A stretch of 57,353 bases of DNA from Lachnospiraceae bacterium (GCA_029225065.1 JAQXVT010000070.1:1-57353), one strand, 5' to 3'. Counted from the stretch's first letter, positions 24,656 to 33,501 are shown. Numbers and translations are program-made. The notes: generated from the sequence alone by a model not told the origin.

Positions 24656-26152
24656 ATGGAGCAAGAAGTTCTTCTGCAGATGACCGACATCTGTAAGGAA
24701 TTTCCAGGCGTAAAGGCTCTGGATCATGTTTCTCTGACCGTGAAAAGGGGCACCGTCCATGCGCTGATGGGAGAGAACGGAGCCGGAAAATCGACGCTGA
24801 TGAAGTGCCTGTTTGGCATGTACGCGAAAAACAGCGGGCAGATTTTCCTTGAGGGAAAAGAGGTAAATTTCAAAAGCTCCAAGGAAGCGCTGGAAAACGG
24901 CGTTGCCATGGTGCATCAGGAGCTCAATCAGGCTCTGAAACGAAACGTTATGGACAATATCTGGCTCGGACGTTATCCGAAGATAGCCGGAGTGATGGTA
25001 AACGAGAAAAAAATCTATCAGGATACGAAGGCCGTATTTCAGAAACTCGGCATCGATGTGGACCCGAAACGGATCATGAGCACGATGCCGGTATCGCAGC
25101 GCCAGATGGTAGAGATTGCAAAGGCGGTATCGTACAATTCAAAGGTAATCGTATTTGACGAGCCGACCTCCTCCCTGACGGAAAAAGAGGTAGAGCATCT
25201 CTTCCAGATCATCAACATGCTGCGTGACCGCGGCTGCGGTATCATCTATATTTCACATAAAATGGCGGAGATTCTGCGGATTTCCGATGAGATCACGATC
25301 ATGCGCGATGGCACGCACGTGGCGACGAAGCCTGCAAAAGACCTGACAATGGATGAGATCATCCGTCTGATGGTTGGCCGTGAACTGACAAACCAGTTCC
25401 CGCCAAAGACGAACAAACCGGGCGAGATCGCACTCGAGGTCGAGCACCTGACGGGACAGTATTCACTGTTAAACGATGTCTCCTTCAAGGTGCGCCGCGG
25501 CGAGATTGTGGGACTTGCCGGACTGGACGGAAGCGGCCGTACCGAGACACTGGAAAATATTTTCGGAATCGCAACGCGCAAATCTGGAATGATTAAGCTG
25601 GACGGCAAGGTGATGAAGAACCGTAATTCCAGAGAATCGATCAAAAACGGTTTTGCGATGCTGACGGAGGAGCGGCGTGCGACCGGCATTTTCGGTATTT
25701 TGAACATCCGCGAAAATACGGTCCTCAGCAGTCTGAAAAAGCATAAAAAGTTCGGGCTGCTCAGCAACAAGTCGATGAAAAAGGACACACAGTGGTCGAT
25801 CGATGCGATGCGCATCAAGACGCCGACGCAGGAGACGAAGATCCGGGCGCTTTCCGGCGGAAATCAGCAGAAGGTAATCCTTGGACGCTGGCTTTTAACC
25901 GAGCCGGAGGTGCTGCTGCTCGACGAGCCGACACGAGGCATTGACGTCGGAGCGAAGTACGAGATCTACCAGCTGATTATCGATCTGGCCAATCAGGGCA
26001 AGATCGTTTTGGTGGTATCCTCCGAGATGCCGGAGCTGCTTGGCATCTGTGACCGGATTCTGGTCATGTCCGGAGGAAGACTTTCCGGTGAGGTAAACGC
26101 AAAAGAGACAACGCAGGAAGAGATTATGACTTACGCTGCGAAATACGTATAA
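24656..26152 (+). CDS. mglA: Galactose/methyl galactoside ABC transporter ATP-binding protein
   Basis: A 498-residue ATPase with two fused ABC domains, as in carbohydrate importers of the CUT2 class. Domain one has Walker [11 protein letters not shown] (about 38-47), a signature-like [12 protein letters not shown] and Walker [13 protein letters not shown]. Domain two has the degenerate [10 protein letters not shown]-loop normal for this class, [15 protein letters not shown] and [14 protein letters not shown]. It energises MglC. GGAGGGAAGAG precedes the start. mglC follows after 14 bases. Confidence 0.95.
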   Translation: MEQEVLLQMTDICKEFPGVKALDHVSLTVKRGTVHALMGENGAGKSTLMKCLFGMYAKNSGQIFLEGKEVNFKSSKEALENGVAMVHQELNQALKRNVMDNIWLGRYPKIAGVMVNEKKIYQDTKAVFQKLGIDVDPKRIMSTMPVSQRQMVEIAKAVSYNSKVIVFDEPTSSLTEKEVEHLFQIINMLRDRGCGIIYISHKMAEILRISDEITIMRDGTHVATKPAKDLTMDEIIRLMVGRELTNQFPPKTNKPGEIALEVEHLTGQYSLLNDVSFKVRRGEIVGLAGLDGSGRTETLENIFGIATRKSGMIKLDGKVMKNRNSRESIKNGFAMLTEERRATGIFGILNIRENTVLSSLKKHKKFGLLSNKSMKKDTQWSIDAMRIKTPTQETKIRALSGGNQQKVILGRWLLTEPEVLLLDEPTRGIDVGAKYEIYQLIIDLANQGKIVLVVSSEMPELLGICDRILVMSGGRLSGEVNAKETTQEEIMTYAAKYV

Positions 26153-26166
26153 GGGGGCGGCATCCG

Positions 26167-27243
26167 ATGAAAATAAGCGCAGTAGAAAATGTAAAAATGC
26201 GGTATGCGGAATATAAAAAGCTCGACAGCCGGGACAAGAAAACGTTCTGGAAGGAAGGGCTGATCAACAACGCACTGTATATTCTTTTGTTCGTGGCAAT
26301 CATTTACACGTACATGCAGAACAAGAGATTCCTGACAACCAACTCGATCATCAACATTCTGTCCCTGTCGGCGGCAAACATCCCGATCGCCTGTGGTATC
26401 GCGGGCTGTATTGTACTGACCGGTACGGACCTTTCGGCGGGTCGTGTCGTTGGTCTGACAGCATGTATCTCGGCATCGCTTTTGCAGGCGGTCGACTACG
26501 GCAACAAGATGTTCCCGAGTCTTCCGGTTATGCCAATCCCGGTCGTTATTCTGCTCGTTATTTTAGTGGGCGGCATTGTTGGATTTGTCAATGGATTTTT
26601 CGTGGCGAAATTCAGCCTGCATCCGTTTATCGTTACCCTGGCAACGCAGCTGATCGTATACGGTGTACTGTTGATCTACATTATGTTGAACGGCAACAAC
26701 GGCCAGCCGCTTTCCGGTCTTGACCAGTCGTTCAAGGATTTCGTAACAGGAAGCTATGTTTCATTTAAAGGGGTTCCGATTCCGAACTATGTGTGGTATG
26801 CTATTGTCATCATCATTTTCATGTGGTTCGTATGGAACAAGACGACATTCGGTAAAAATATGTTTGCAGTAGGCTCCAGCCCGGAGGCAGCAAACGTATC
26901 CGGTGTCAACGTTATGAAGACAACAATCCTCGTACATACGCTGGCGGGCTGCATGTACGGAATCACCGGTTTCATTGAGTCCGCGCGTATCGGTTCCAAC
27001 ACCGCAGCGACCGGACTGAACTATGAGTGCGACGCGATCGCAGCGTGCGTTATCGGCGGCGTATCGTTCGTCGGCGGTACCGGAAAGATCAGCGGAATCG
27101 TGCTCGGCGTAGTACTTCTGCGAATCATCTTCGTAGCGCTGAACTTCCTGTCGATCAACCAGAACTACCAGTACATCATCAAGGGTCTGATCATCCTGGT
27201 GGCATGCTCGATCGATATGAGAAAATACCTGGTAAGAAAGTAA
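26167..27243 (+). CDS. mglC: Galactose/methyl galactoside ABC transporter permease
   Basis: A 358-residue BPD_transp_2 permease with about ten hydrophobic helices. Family landmarks are LTGTDLSAGRVVGL (about 97-110), FVNGFFVAKFSLHPFIVTLAT near 142 and the VIGGVSFVGGTGKISG segment near 295. It has an N-terminal cytoplasmic extension of ~30 charged residues. It completes the MglBAC importer for galactose or galactosides; the true substrate here is inferred from the family. Confidence 0.94.
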   Translation: MKISAVENVKMRYAEYKKLDSRDKKTFWKEGLINNALYILLFVAIIYTYMQNKRFLTTNSIINILSLSAANIPIACGIAGCIVLTGTDLSAGRVVGLTACISASLLQAVDYGNKMFPSLPVMPIPVVILLVILVGGIVGFVNGFFVAKFSLHPFIVTLATQLIVYGVLLIYIMLNGNNGQPLSGLDQSFKDFVTGSYVSFKGVPIPNYVWYAIVIIIFMWFVWNKTTFGKNMFAVGSSPEAANVSGVNVMKTTILVHTLAGCMYGITGFIESARIGSNTAATGLNYECDAIAACVIGGVSFVGGTGKISGIVLGVVLLRIIFVALNFLSINQNYQYIIKGLIILVACSIDMRKYLVRK

Positions 27244-27552
27244 AAAAGTGGGGCGGATTCCTTATGAGCTGCCCGATTACCGGAAAATGAATGAGAATCT
27301 GCAGGGGAGGGAAATCCGCTGCAGATTCTGTGGTTGTGAGAAAAGAAAGAATGCTGTGAGTGAAAAATGGTTATTGTTCAGAGCGAACCGTAAAAAATTG
27401 CGAATATCCGCATTGACAGGTGGACTTAAAAATGCAAGCATTTGACGTTCACTTTAGAAAATTTCGTCTGGTTCTGAACAGTAACAAAAAAATGTAAATA
27501 ATATGAAGAATACAGGGGAGCAGATGAGAAATTAGAGAGAAAAGGGGACAGT
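27244..27552 (+). repeat. Gap with CATAAGG half-element, a hairpin and repeat R5 bounded by inverted ends
   Basis: In order: the right half of a CATAAGG hairpin (27251-27268, GCGGATTCCTTATGAG); an AATCTGCAG / CTGCAGATT hairpin (about 27296-27333) that may end the mgl transcript; and a 116-bp block (27370-27485) whose ends are GTTATTGTTCAGA and TCTGAACAGTAAC, inverted copies with one mismatch. Inside the block lies the ATTGCGAATATCCGC repeat core. No gene is seen. Confidence 0.65.
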
Positions 27553-28164
27553 ATGGCAGGAACGGAAAAGGAAACAAAAAAAACGCCGCAGGAGGCGGCA
27601 GCAGGAAAGCGCTGGTTCGGGCGGGGAATCTACGGAAGCAAGGATGTGCCGATCCGGCTTCTGGACGGATTTATCGCACTGGCGGTGGTGACGATTCTCG
27701 TACTGACCTTCCTGTTTGCGCAGAGCGGCGGCTACGATATCACATTTGATTCCTGCGGCGGCAGTGAGGTTGCGGCGCAGAAGCTCCGCCACGGCACGCA
27801 GGTCGCTGTGCCGGAAACACCGACAAAGCCGGGCTATACGTTTGAGGGCTGGTATACATCGCCGGAGGAGGACGGCACAGCCTGGGAGTTTGAAAGTAAT
27901 GTGGTGGAAAATACGATGACACTGTACGCACGCTGGGCACCGGCGCAGATCACAGTCAAATTTGATTTGGACGGAGGCACTGTGGATGGAAAAGAGTCAG
28001 CGGAAGATAAGATTGTCACGTATGGAGAGACATACGGATCGCTCCCGACACCGGAAAAAGAGGGATTTCGTTTTGACGGCTGGATTTACAGCGGAGAGGT
28101 GATTACGGAGGATACCATTGTGACGATGACGGGCGAGCATGTGCTGACGGCAAGATGGGCGTAG
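27553..28164 (+). CDS. Membrane-anchored protein with two InlB-type repeats
   Basis: A 203-residue protein. Residues 1-37 are charged and cytoplasmic; one helix (about 40-57, FIALAVVTILVLTFLFA) anchors it. Two Listeria-Bacteroides repeats follow, ending in GYTFEGWYTS...LYARWA (about 60-127) and GFRFDGWIYSG...LTARWA (about 130-203). These repeats are related to those in the secreted protein at 2302. It is therefore an N-in, C-out surface protein. Function unknown; it is probably a single-gene unit with GGGGACAG upstream of the start. Confidence 0.8.
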   Translation: MAGTEKETKKTPQEAAAGKRWFGRGIYGSKDVPIRLLDGFIALAVVTILVLTFLFAQSGGYDITFDSCGGSEVAAQKLRHGTQVAVPETPTKPGYTFEGWYTSPEEDGTAWEFESNVVENTMTLYARWAPAQITVKFDLDGGTVDGKESAEDKIVTYGETYGSLPTPEKEGFRFDGWIYSGEVITEDTIVTMTGEHVLTARWA

Positions 28165-28208
28165 CGGGCTGCGTCAACCGAATGAAGGAAAAATATGCCG
28201 CAAAGTAT

Positions 28209-28249
28209 CTCATAAGGTGGGACCCGCTTGCGGGAGGATTCCTTATGAG
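28209..28249 (+). repeat. CATAAGG hairpin element, copy 2
   Basis: A 9-bp stem, CTCATAAGG / CCTTATGAG, with an inner ACCCGC-TT-GCGGG hairpin. It lies in the 204-base gap after the InlB-repeat protein. No T run follows, so it is not an ordinary terminator. The rest of the gap holds nothing I recognise. Confidence 0.65.
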
Positions 28250-28368
28250 CCTGTTAGATTGTGGGAATGATTTTTCAAACACGCTTTCAGAGAAGATCAG
28301 GACGAAAACGGTTGGCGGGAAAAGAGGCCAGACAGTAAAAAATAAAAGAAAGTAAGGAAGGAAAAGAT

Positions 28369-28689
28369 ATGGGAAGAGAACGGGCAAGATTCAGTTTGTA
28401 CATGATTGTAGGCGGTTACCTGATTTATCTGGCATATCAGATGTATCAGAATCCGGATGCGAATCCGCGGCCGATGGTCATCAATGTGTTTATGGTTCTG
28501 TTTCTGGTGATCGGGATCGGGCTTCTGATTTTTGGTGGCTGGCTGCTGTACCAGAATGTGAAGCATCCGCAGGTGGATAACACCGCGGAAGAAGAGCAGG
28601 AAGAATCGGCCGGAGAGGGAGCCGAAAGCGAGGAGAACGAAACGGAGCATGGGACAGAAGATGCACAGAAAGCAGATGAACATAAGTGA
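28369..28689 (+). CDS. Small two-helix membrane protein with an acidic tail
   Basis: A 106-residue protein, not assigned to a named family. Helices lie at about residues 9-26 (with SLYMIVGGYLIYLAYQMYQ) and 38-62 (VFMVLFLVIGIGLLIFGGWLLYQ), followed by a ~40-residue tail very rich in Glu. Both termini are probably cytoplasmic. AAGGAAGG precedes the start. It may act as a small scaffold or regulator, but nothing in the sequence decides this. Confidence 0.7.
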   Translation: MGRERARFSLYMIVGGYLIYLAYQMYQNPDANPRPMVINVFMVLFLVIGIGLLIFGGWLLYQNVKHPQVDNTAEEEQEESAGEGAESEENETEHGTEDAQKADEHK

Positions 28690-28743
28690 GAAAAAAAGTC
28701 AATTATAACGTAAGAAAAAAACGCCGCATTTTTGGAAAAGTGC

Positions 28744-28749
28744 TATAAT
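28744..28749 (+). promoter_or_regulatory. Predicted -10 element before the 78-residue protein gene
   Basis: A consensus TATAAT lies about 40 bases before the start codon. I found no convincing -35 at 16-18 bases, so the assignment is tentative. Confidence 0.4.
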
Positions 28750-28789
28750 ACAGACGAAGTTAGAAAATTCAAACCAAAGTGAGGCGGCA

Positions 28790-29026
28790 ATGATGGGCAG
28801 ATACTATCGTTTATCAAAGGAGATTACAGAAGCGGAAGCAGACGAGATCTTAAGAGAGCTGAGGGAAAAGGAAGACCTGAAAAGTGTGGAGCTTAGCGAA
28901 GACCGTAAGATGATGAAGGTTGAGACAAAGGATGGCGAGTATGCCAGTGTGATGGGAGCGGCGGTCAATATCTGCAGCCGGATTGCACGCGGATGCGAGC
29001 TTTCATTTGAAGGATTCGCATACTAA
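28790..29026 (+). CDS. Small protein with a possible HMA-like fold lacking the metal-binding cysteines
   Basis: A 78-residue soluble protein. The order of segments (RYYRLSK strand, EADEILRELREKE helix, SVELSEDRKMMKVET strand pair, VMGAAVNICSRIARG helix, CELSFEGFAY strand) resembles a beta-alpha-beta-beta-alpha-beta HMA domain. The CxxC motif is absent. It lies 175 bases before a genuine HMA protein. A GTGAGGCGG site precedes two adjacent ATGs (28790 and 28793). The fold assignment is inference from the pattern. Confidence 0.6.
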   Translation: MMGRYYRLSKEITEAEADEILRELREKEDLKSVELSEDRKMMKVETKDGEYASVMGAAVNICSRIARGCELSFEGFAY

Positions 29027-29172
29027 CCGAGTCAGGCAAGCAGCGGAGCGAATCTGGAATATCTGCTATAATACGAGTCAGGTAAGCTGTCTGGCCCGCG
29101 ATGATTGGAAGAATAAGCAGCGTGCGAGAACTTGCATGATAAGTAAGAACGATTGCATGGATCTGCTTTGAT
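29025..29172 (+). repeat. Dispersed intergenic repeat, double degenerate copy R6
   Basis: Two units: AACCGAGTCAGGCAAGCAGC with AATATCTGCTATAAT, then CGAGTCAGGTAAG, AATAAGCAGCGTGCGAGAAC and TTGCATGGATCTGCTTTGAT. The order of modules matches R3 (18479-18590). It spans the gap between the 78-residue protein and the HMA protein. Confidence 0.65.
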
Positions 29173-29201
29173 GGAATGAAACAGAGAGGAAAACAGAAAT
29201 T

Positions 29202-29459
29202 ATGACACAGATCACGGTAGGCGTAGATGGAATGCAGTGCGGCATGTGCGAGGCACACATCAATGAAGCAGTCCGCGGCGCTTTTAAAGTAAAGAAAGTA
29301 ACGTCATCACACAGCAAGGGAGAGACCGTAATCCTCTCAGAGACACCGATTGATGAGAACAAGCTGCGCGAGGCGATCACAAAGACCGGCTATACGGTGA
29401 CAGGAATTAAGCAGGAGCCGTATGAGAAGAAAGGACTTTTTTCCTTCCTCCACAAATAA
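29202..29459 (+). CDS. Heavy-metal-associated (HMA) domain protein, copper chaperone-like
   Basis: An 85-residue soluble protein with the HMA metal site GMQCGMCEAHINEAV (about 10-24) and the second-half KTGYTVTGI. It resembles CopZ-type chaperones that carry Cu(I) or similar ions to P-type ATPases. A short FSFLHK tail follows the domain. No copper ATPase is in the window; a P1B ATPase with a different predicted specificity lies 4.4 kb downstream. AGAGGAAA precedes the start. Confidence 0.8.
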   Translation: MTQITVGVDGMQCGMCEAHINEAVRGAFKVKKVTSSHSKGETVILSETPIDENKLREAITKTGYTVTGIKQEPYEKKGLFSFLHK

Positions 29460-29480
29460 ACACAAATAAATATGTAACTA

Positions 29481-29541
29481 AAACAGGCAGATATGTTTTT
29501 ATGTGTCCCCGAAAGGATCATAAAAACATATCTGCCTGTTT
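29481..29541. terminator. Bidirectional terminator between the HMA gene and the amino acid transporter
   Basis: A 23-bp stem from AAACAGGCAGATATG to CATATCTGCCTGTTT with an 15-base loop, ending in T-rich flanks on both strands. It lies between converging genes. Confidence 0.92.
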
Positions 29542-29545
29542 ATTT

Positions 29546-30307
29546 TCAGTGCGCCTGAATCGAATTCAGGAAATCCTGCGCGCGCTTTGTCTTCGGGTGG
29601 GTGAAGAATTCCTCTGGTGTGTTTTCCTCCAGGATGCTTCCTCCGTCCATGAAGATGATACGGTCAGCGACGCGTCTGGCGAAATTCATCTCGTGTGTGA
29701 CGACAACCATGGTCATGCCGTCCTTTGCAAGTGCGGTCATGACGTCGAGTACCTCGCCGATCATCTCCGGGTCGAGGGCACTGGTCGGCTCGTCAAAGAG
29801 GATTGCCTTCGGATGCATTGCAAGGGCGCGGGCAATTGCGACACGCTGCTGCTGCCCGCCAGAGAGCTGTGCCGGTACCTTTGCGGCCTGGCTGTCCACG
29901 CCGACGCGTTTCAGAAGTTCCATTGCTTCCGCGCGGGCTTCCTTTTTGGATTTGCCAAGGACGTCAATCGGTGCGATCGTGACATTGTCGAGAATCGTTT
30001 TGTGGGCGAAGAGGTTGAAGGACTGGAAGACCATGCCAACCTGCGAGCGAAGCTCGGCGAGCTTTTTCCCTTCCTCCGGGAGTGCGGTTCCGTCAATGCG
30101 GATCTCACCGGAGTCAATCGTTTCCAGACGGTTGATGGTACGGCACAGGGTTGATTTTCCGGAGCCGGACGGACCGATGATTACGACAACTTCACCTTTT
30201 TTAACAGAGAGGCTGATGTCTTTTAAGACATGCAGCTGACCGAAATGTTTGTCAACGTGAGACAGCTCAATGATCGGAGGAGCTGTGTTCGTTTCAGAAG
30301 AATTCAT
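29546..30307 (-). CDS. Polar amino acid ABC transporter ATP-binding protein
   Basis: A 253-residue ATPase of the GlnQ/GluA class. Walker A is [12 protein letters not shown] (about 39-50), the Q-loop is [11 protein letters not shown], the signature [15 protein letters not shown] near 145, and Walker [14 protein letters not shown] near 167. It lies 115 bases after the second permease gene; the gap has no obvious promoter or terminator, so it is probably the last gene of the importer operon. A GGAGGT site precedes the start. Confidence 0.95.
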   Translation of the reverse strand: MNSSETNTAPPIIELSHVDKHFGQLHVLKDISLSVKKGEVVVIIGPSGSGKSTLCRTINRLETIDSGEIRIDGTALPEEGKKLAELRSQVGMVFQSFNLFAHKTILDNVTIAPIDVLGKSKKEARAEAMELLKRVGVDSQAAKVPAQLSGGQQQRVAIARALAMHPKAILFDEPTSALDPEMIGEVLDVMTALAKDGMTMVVVTHEMNFARRVADRIIFMDGGSILEENTPEEFFTHPKTKRAQDFLNSIQAH

Positions 30308-30422
30308 AGAGTACCTCCTTTATTAGAACAAATGGCCTGCAGATACGGGAGATGCAAAAGGCGGGCCAACTTTGTGGGATACAGAAAACATTTTTGATAC
30401 ACGCCCTGACAGGAAGAAAGTG

Positions 30423-31232
30423 CTAACGCGTCCGCCTTGCCACTGCGACCGATATCTTATTTAGAATGTAGTTGATCAGAATGTAGATCACGGCGGTCAC
30501 CAGATAAACGGAGAGCAGTGCGTCATAATTGCTGATCAGGACACGCGCGTTCTGCATAAGATCCGAGTAGTTGACGATGTAAGCAAACGTCGTGTCTTTC
30601 AGTACGATGACAAGCTCTGAGATCAGTGCAGGGACGACAAAACGCAGTGCCTGCGGGAAGACGATCTTGAAGAAAACGCTGCTGCGCCGCATACCGAGGG
30701 AAAGTGCCGCTTCTGTCTGGCCCTTTGGCACGGCGTTGACACCGGAGCGGAGCACTTCCGCGACGACACCGCAAGCGGAAATCGCAACAGGCGCGGCAAC
30801 CTTCCAAAGTGCCGGAAGCCGGATTCCAAACTGCGGAACGACAAGCAGGAAGAAATAAATAAAAAGAAGCGTCGGGACACCGCGGCTGAACTCGATCAGT
30901 ACGGTGCACAGTGCACGGAGCACTTTAAAGGAACTGATGCGGCCCATCATGAGCAGCAGTCCGACAAAGAAGGTGATGACACCGGCTGTAAGTGCGGCAG
31001 TCATCGTACCGGCAAGGCCGTATCCGAGAAAACGCCATGTTGTATAGCGCGTGAAGATCGACCAGTATCTGGCATCGAGCTGCCCGTTTTCCGCAAAGCG
31101 GCGGATGACGGCAATCACAAGCGCGGCAAGAGCCAGGATGGAAATCACGGTGGCGACGGCAATTCGTTTGCGGGCCTTTGGGCCGGGTGCTTCATACAAT
31201 GCATCGCGAATTGTTGGTTGTTTTTGTTTCAT
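30423..31232 (-). CDS. Amino acid ABC transporter permease (second)
   Basis: A 269-residue HisM/GlnP-type permease with an N-terminal cytoplasmic segment, a helix near 23-43, and the transport domain with five helices. The EAA-loop appears as GQTEAALSLGMRRSSVFFKIV near 175-195. It overlaps the first permease by four bases (ATGA), indicating coupled translation. With two different permeases, the importer is of the GluCD type. Confidence 0.93.
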   Translation of the reverse strand: MKQKQPTIRDALYEAPGPKARKRIAVATVISILALAALVIAVIRRFAENGQLDARYWSIFTRYTTWRFLGYGLAGTMTAALTAGVITFFVGLLLMMGRISSFKVLRALCTVLIEFSRGVPTLLFIYFFLLVVPQFGIRLPALWKVAAPVAISACGVVAEVLRSGVNAVPKGQTEAALSLGMRRSSVFFKIVFPQALRFVVPALISELVIVLKDTTFAYIVNYSDLMQNARVLISNYDALLSVYLVTAVIYILINYILNKISVAVARRTR

Positions 31233-31888
31233 CGCAGAATCCTCACTTTCCGGTCAATTCTGGCGCCGATCTGTCCGATGACGACAGCGGTTGCACAGTA
31301 CAGTACGGCGGAAATCAGAAAGGCAGTGACACCGCCGACTGCGTGCGTGTTGATGTGTGATACAAGGCCGGTCAGATCCATCGGATTCATCGGTACCTGG
31401 GATGCGAGCGCAGTTGTCAGCATGGTGGCAACCAGCAGATTCGTCAGGGAAAGCACGCTGGAGCGCAGCGCCTGCGGAATCACGACGTTTTTCATGATCT
31501 TGGAAAAGGACATGCCGAGCGCGCGGGCGGCCTCAATCTGCCCCGGTGCGATTGTGTTCATGCCGGCCATCAGGTATTCCGAGCAGAATGCGGACGGAAT
31601 CAGCGAGGTCGCAATCAACACACATGTATAATAGGAAAGAATGACGTTCAGATAGGGGAGGGCGTAGACCAACAGGATCAGAAGCGCCGCGCCCGGAATG
31701 TTTCGGAAAATCTGAACGTAAAAATCGCCGAACAGCTGAAGCGGTCGGATCGGGCAGACACGGATGACCGTGATGATGATGCCGATCAGAAATGCAAGGG
31801 CAAAAGAAAATACGGTCAGCTTCCAGGTCGTCAGAAGCGCCTGCAGGTATTTGTCCCCGTACTGAGTGAGCAGTGCAGAAATATCCAT
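31229..31888 (-). CDS. Amino acid ABC transporter permease (first)
   Basis: A 219-residue permease with five helices. The family segment FRNIPGAALLILLVY near residue 62 and the EAA-loop GQIEAARALGMSFSKIMKNV near 130 are visible. It follows the binding-protein gene after an 80-base gap containing a terminator-like hairpin. GGAGGAA precedes the start. Confidence 0.93.
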   Translation of the reverse strand: MDISALLTQYGDKYLQALLTTWKLTVFSFALAFLIGIIITVIRVCPIRPLQLFGDFYVQIFRNIPGAALLILLVYALPYLNVILSYYTCVLIATSLIPSAFCSEYLMAGMNTIAPGQIEAARALGMSFSKIMKNVVIPQALRSSVLSLTNLLVATMLTTALASQVPMNPMDLTGLVSHINTHAVGGVTAFLISAVLYCATAVVIGQIGARIDRKVRILR

Positions 31889-31906
31889 AGAGTTCCTCCT
31901 TTCAAA

Positions 31907-31941
31907 AAAAGAGCTTTCAGGAGAAATCCCGAAAGCTCTTG
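31907..31941 (-). terminator. Leaky terminator between binding-protein and permease genes
   Basis: AGAGCTTTC / GAAAGCTCT with an AGGAGAAATCCC loop; on the minus strand a run of seven T follows. It should limit transcription into the permease genes and so favour binding protein. Confidence 0.85.
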
Positions 31942-31967
31942 CTGTAATCTTTCAATCGGTCAGTCGA

Positions 31968-32897
31968 TTATTCTTCGATTGCCGGAGCATCCGGTACTGT
32001 CTCAATACCGGTGCGGTCGCCGAGGCTGATCTTCCACAGATCTGCCCATGTACCGTCTTCCTCGATCTTCTTCAGGAAATCATTTACAAATATAACACCA
32101 TCAGAGTCAAGAGGCAAGCCAATACCGTAATTATCTTCCGGTCCGAATACATCTCCGGCGATCTCATAAGCGCCCGGATTCTTTACGATTGCATTCAGAA
32201 GAAGTGTATAGTCTGTGACGTAAGCGTCAACACGGCCCTGCTCCAGGGCGGTACGTGCTTCCTGGTCGTTTGCGAATTCCTGTACGGTAGCTTCCGGTGC
32301 ATACTCAGCAAGAATGTCAGGACCGGTGGAACCGGACTGGGTAGCAACGGTCTTGCCGGCAAGATCGTCAACGCCTGTGATATCGCTGTTGCCTGCCTTT
32401 ACAAGGACAGCCTGCTGGGAAGTGTAGTACGGACCTGCGAAGGAAATGACTTCCTTGCGGGCATCTGTGATGGAGTAGGTAGCAAATACAGCGTCAACCT
32501 GTCCGCTCTGCAGAACAGACTCACGTGTGCTGGAATCTACCTGAGTTACTTCATATTTAGAAGAATCGCCAAGGATGTAACCTGCGAGCAGCTGATACAG
32601 ACCTGCGTCGAAGCCGCGGATGCTGTTGTCTGTCTCATCAAGCTGGCTGAACAGGAAAGAGGTGCGGGTACCGCCGACACGGAGTACGCCTGCTTCCTTT
32701 ACAGCGGATGCCCAGCTGTTTGCCTCGATCGTAGCGTCGTCTGCGACCGGGCCTGAAGAGATGAGCGCGTCGAATGCTTCAGCATCGATTGCGGCTGCCT
32801 GCGGCTCCTCTGCCATTGCTGCTGCGGAGAGTCCAACTACCATAGCTGCACTCAGAAGAAGACCGGTTACTTTTTTCATCAGATTTAAGCGTTTCAT
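31968..32897 (-). CDS. Amino acid ABC transporter substrate-binding protein
   Basis: A 309-residue secreted protein of SBP_bac_3. Signal peptide residues 1-29 (LSAAAMA|EEPQ), then a binding domain with IRGFDAGLYQLLAGYILG near 92, VFATYSITDARKEVISFAGPYY near 135 and the GIGLPLDSD segment near 250. Acidic amino acids such as glutamate are a plausible substrate by similarity to GluB, but are not proven. As with MglB here, there is no lipobox Cys. GGGAGGA precedes the start. Confidence 0.9.
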   Translation of the reverse strand: MKRLNLMKKVTGLLLSAAMVVGLSAAAMAEEPQAAAIDAEAFDALISSGPVADDATIEANSWASAVKEAGVLRVGGTRTSFLFSQLDETDNSIRGFDAGLYQLLAGYILGDSSKYEVTQVDSSTRESVLQSGQVDAVFATYSITDARKEVISFAGPYYTSQQAVLVKAGNSDITGVDDLAGKTVATQSGSTGPDILAEYAPEATVQEFANDQEARTALEQGRVDAYVTDYTLLLNAIVKNPGAYEIAGDVFGPEDNYGIGLPLDSDGVIFVNDFLKKIEEDGTWADLWKISLGDRTGIETVPDAPAIEE

Positions 32898-32930
32898 AAT
32901 AGTCCTCCCTTTTCAAAAAAAGATGTTTTT

Positions 32931-32963
32931 ATAGTACTCTACATTTCCTATTGTGTCAATAGG
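32931..32963 (-). promoter_or_regulatory. Promoter and palindromic operator of the amino acid importer
   Basis: On the minus strand TTGACA (32959-32954), a 17-bp spacer and TACTAT (32936-32931). The -35 is embedded in a palindrome, CCTATTGtgtCAATAGG as read on the plus strand (32947-32963), so a bound repressor would block RNA polymerase. The binder is unknown. Confidence 0.75.
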
Positions 32964-33033
32964 GAATATGAAAAAATAATAAGTTTACCTGTCGGGAAAG
33001 AGAAAAATAAAATAAAAAAATTAGAAGAAAGGG

Positions 33034-33092
33034 TTGACAAATCAGGAATGTAGGCTATAATAAAAACAAACATATGAATAAATGCTCATATG
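33034..33092 (+). promoter_or_regulatory. Metal-cassette promoter with ArsR-type operator
   Basis: TTGACA (33034-33039), a 16-bp spacer and TATAAT (33056-33061). Ten bases downstream lies CATATGA-N8-TCATATG (33071-33092). The ATATGAN..NTCATAT pattern is typical of ArsR/SmtB-family metal sensors such as CzrA and CadC. The ArsR-type gene at 36083 is the obvious candidate repressor. Confidence 0.8.
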
Positions 33093-33282
33093 ATAAAAAG
33101 ATTAAACATGGATCAGCAAAATGCAGTCCTGCATGATAAGAAGCTGTTCCGCGGACCGGAAATTGAACCAGGTCAGGCAGGAAAAAGGTTTCAATTGTAA
33201 ATATCTGCGCTGACATCTGAATCTGGATTCTCCGGTCCAGATAAAACACTATAATATTATAGAAGAGAAAGGAAAAATAATC

Positions 33283-33501
33283 ATGAAAAAGACTTACAAA
33301 ATCGAAGTAGACTGCGCAAACTGTGCAAACAAAATGGAAGAGGCTGCAAAGAACACCGCTGGTGTAAAGGATGCAACCGTAAACTTCATGACACTGAAGA
33401 TGATCGTTGAGTTCGAGGATGGACAGGATCCGAAGACCGTTATGAAAGACGTTCTGAAGAACTGCAAGAAGGTGGAAGACGATTGCGAAATCTATCTGTA
33501 A
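33283..33501 (+). CDS. Free-standing heavy-metal-associated (HMA) domain protein
   Basis: A 72-residue protein consisting of one HMA domain with the metal site VDCANCANKMEEA (about 9-21). The carboxylate and cysteine-rich tail VEDDCEIYL may help bind divalent ions. It lies 352 bases before a P1B ATPase that lacks the N-terminal HMA domain usual for this group, so it probably supplies that function in trans. AAAGGAAA precedes the start. The leader from the predicted promoter is about 215 nt. Confidence 0.85.
   Translation: MKKTYKIEVDCANCANKMEEAAKNTAGVKDATVNFMTLKMIVEFEDGQDPKTVMKDVLKNCKKVEDDCEIYL

Noticed and set aside
29546-30307. Plus-strand frames at 29501 and 29601 (over 200 codons)
   Set aside because: Both are antisense to the clearly recognisable amino acid ABC ATPase.
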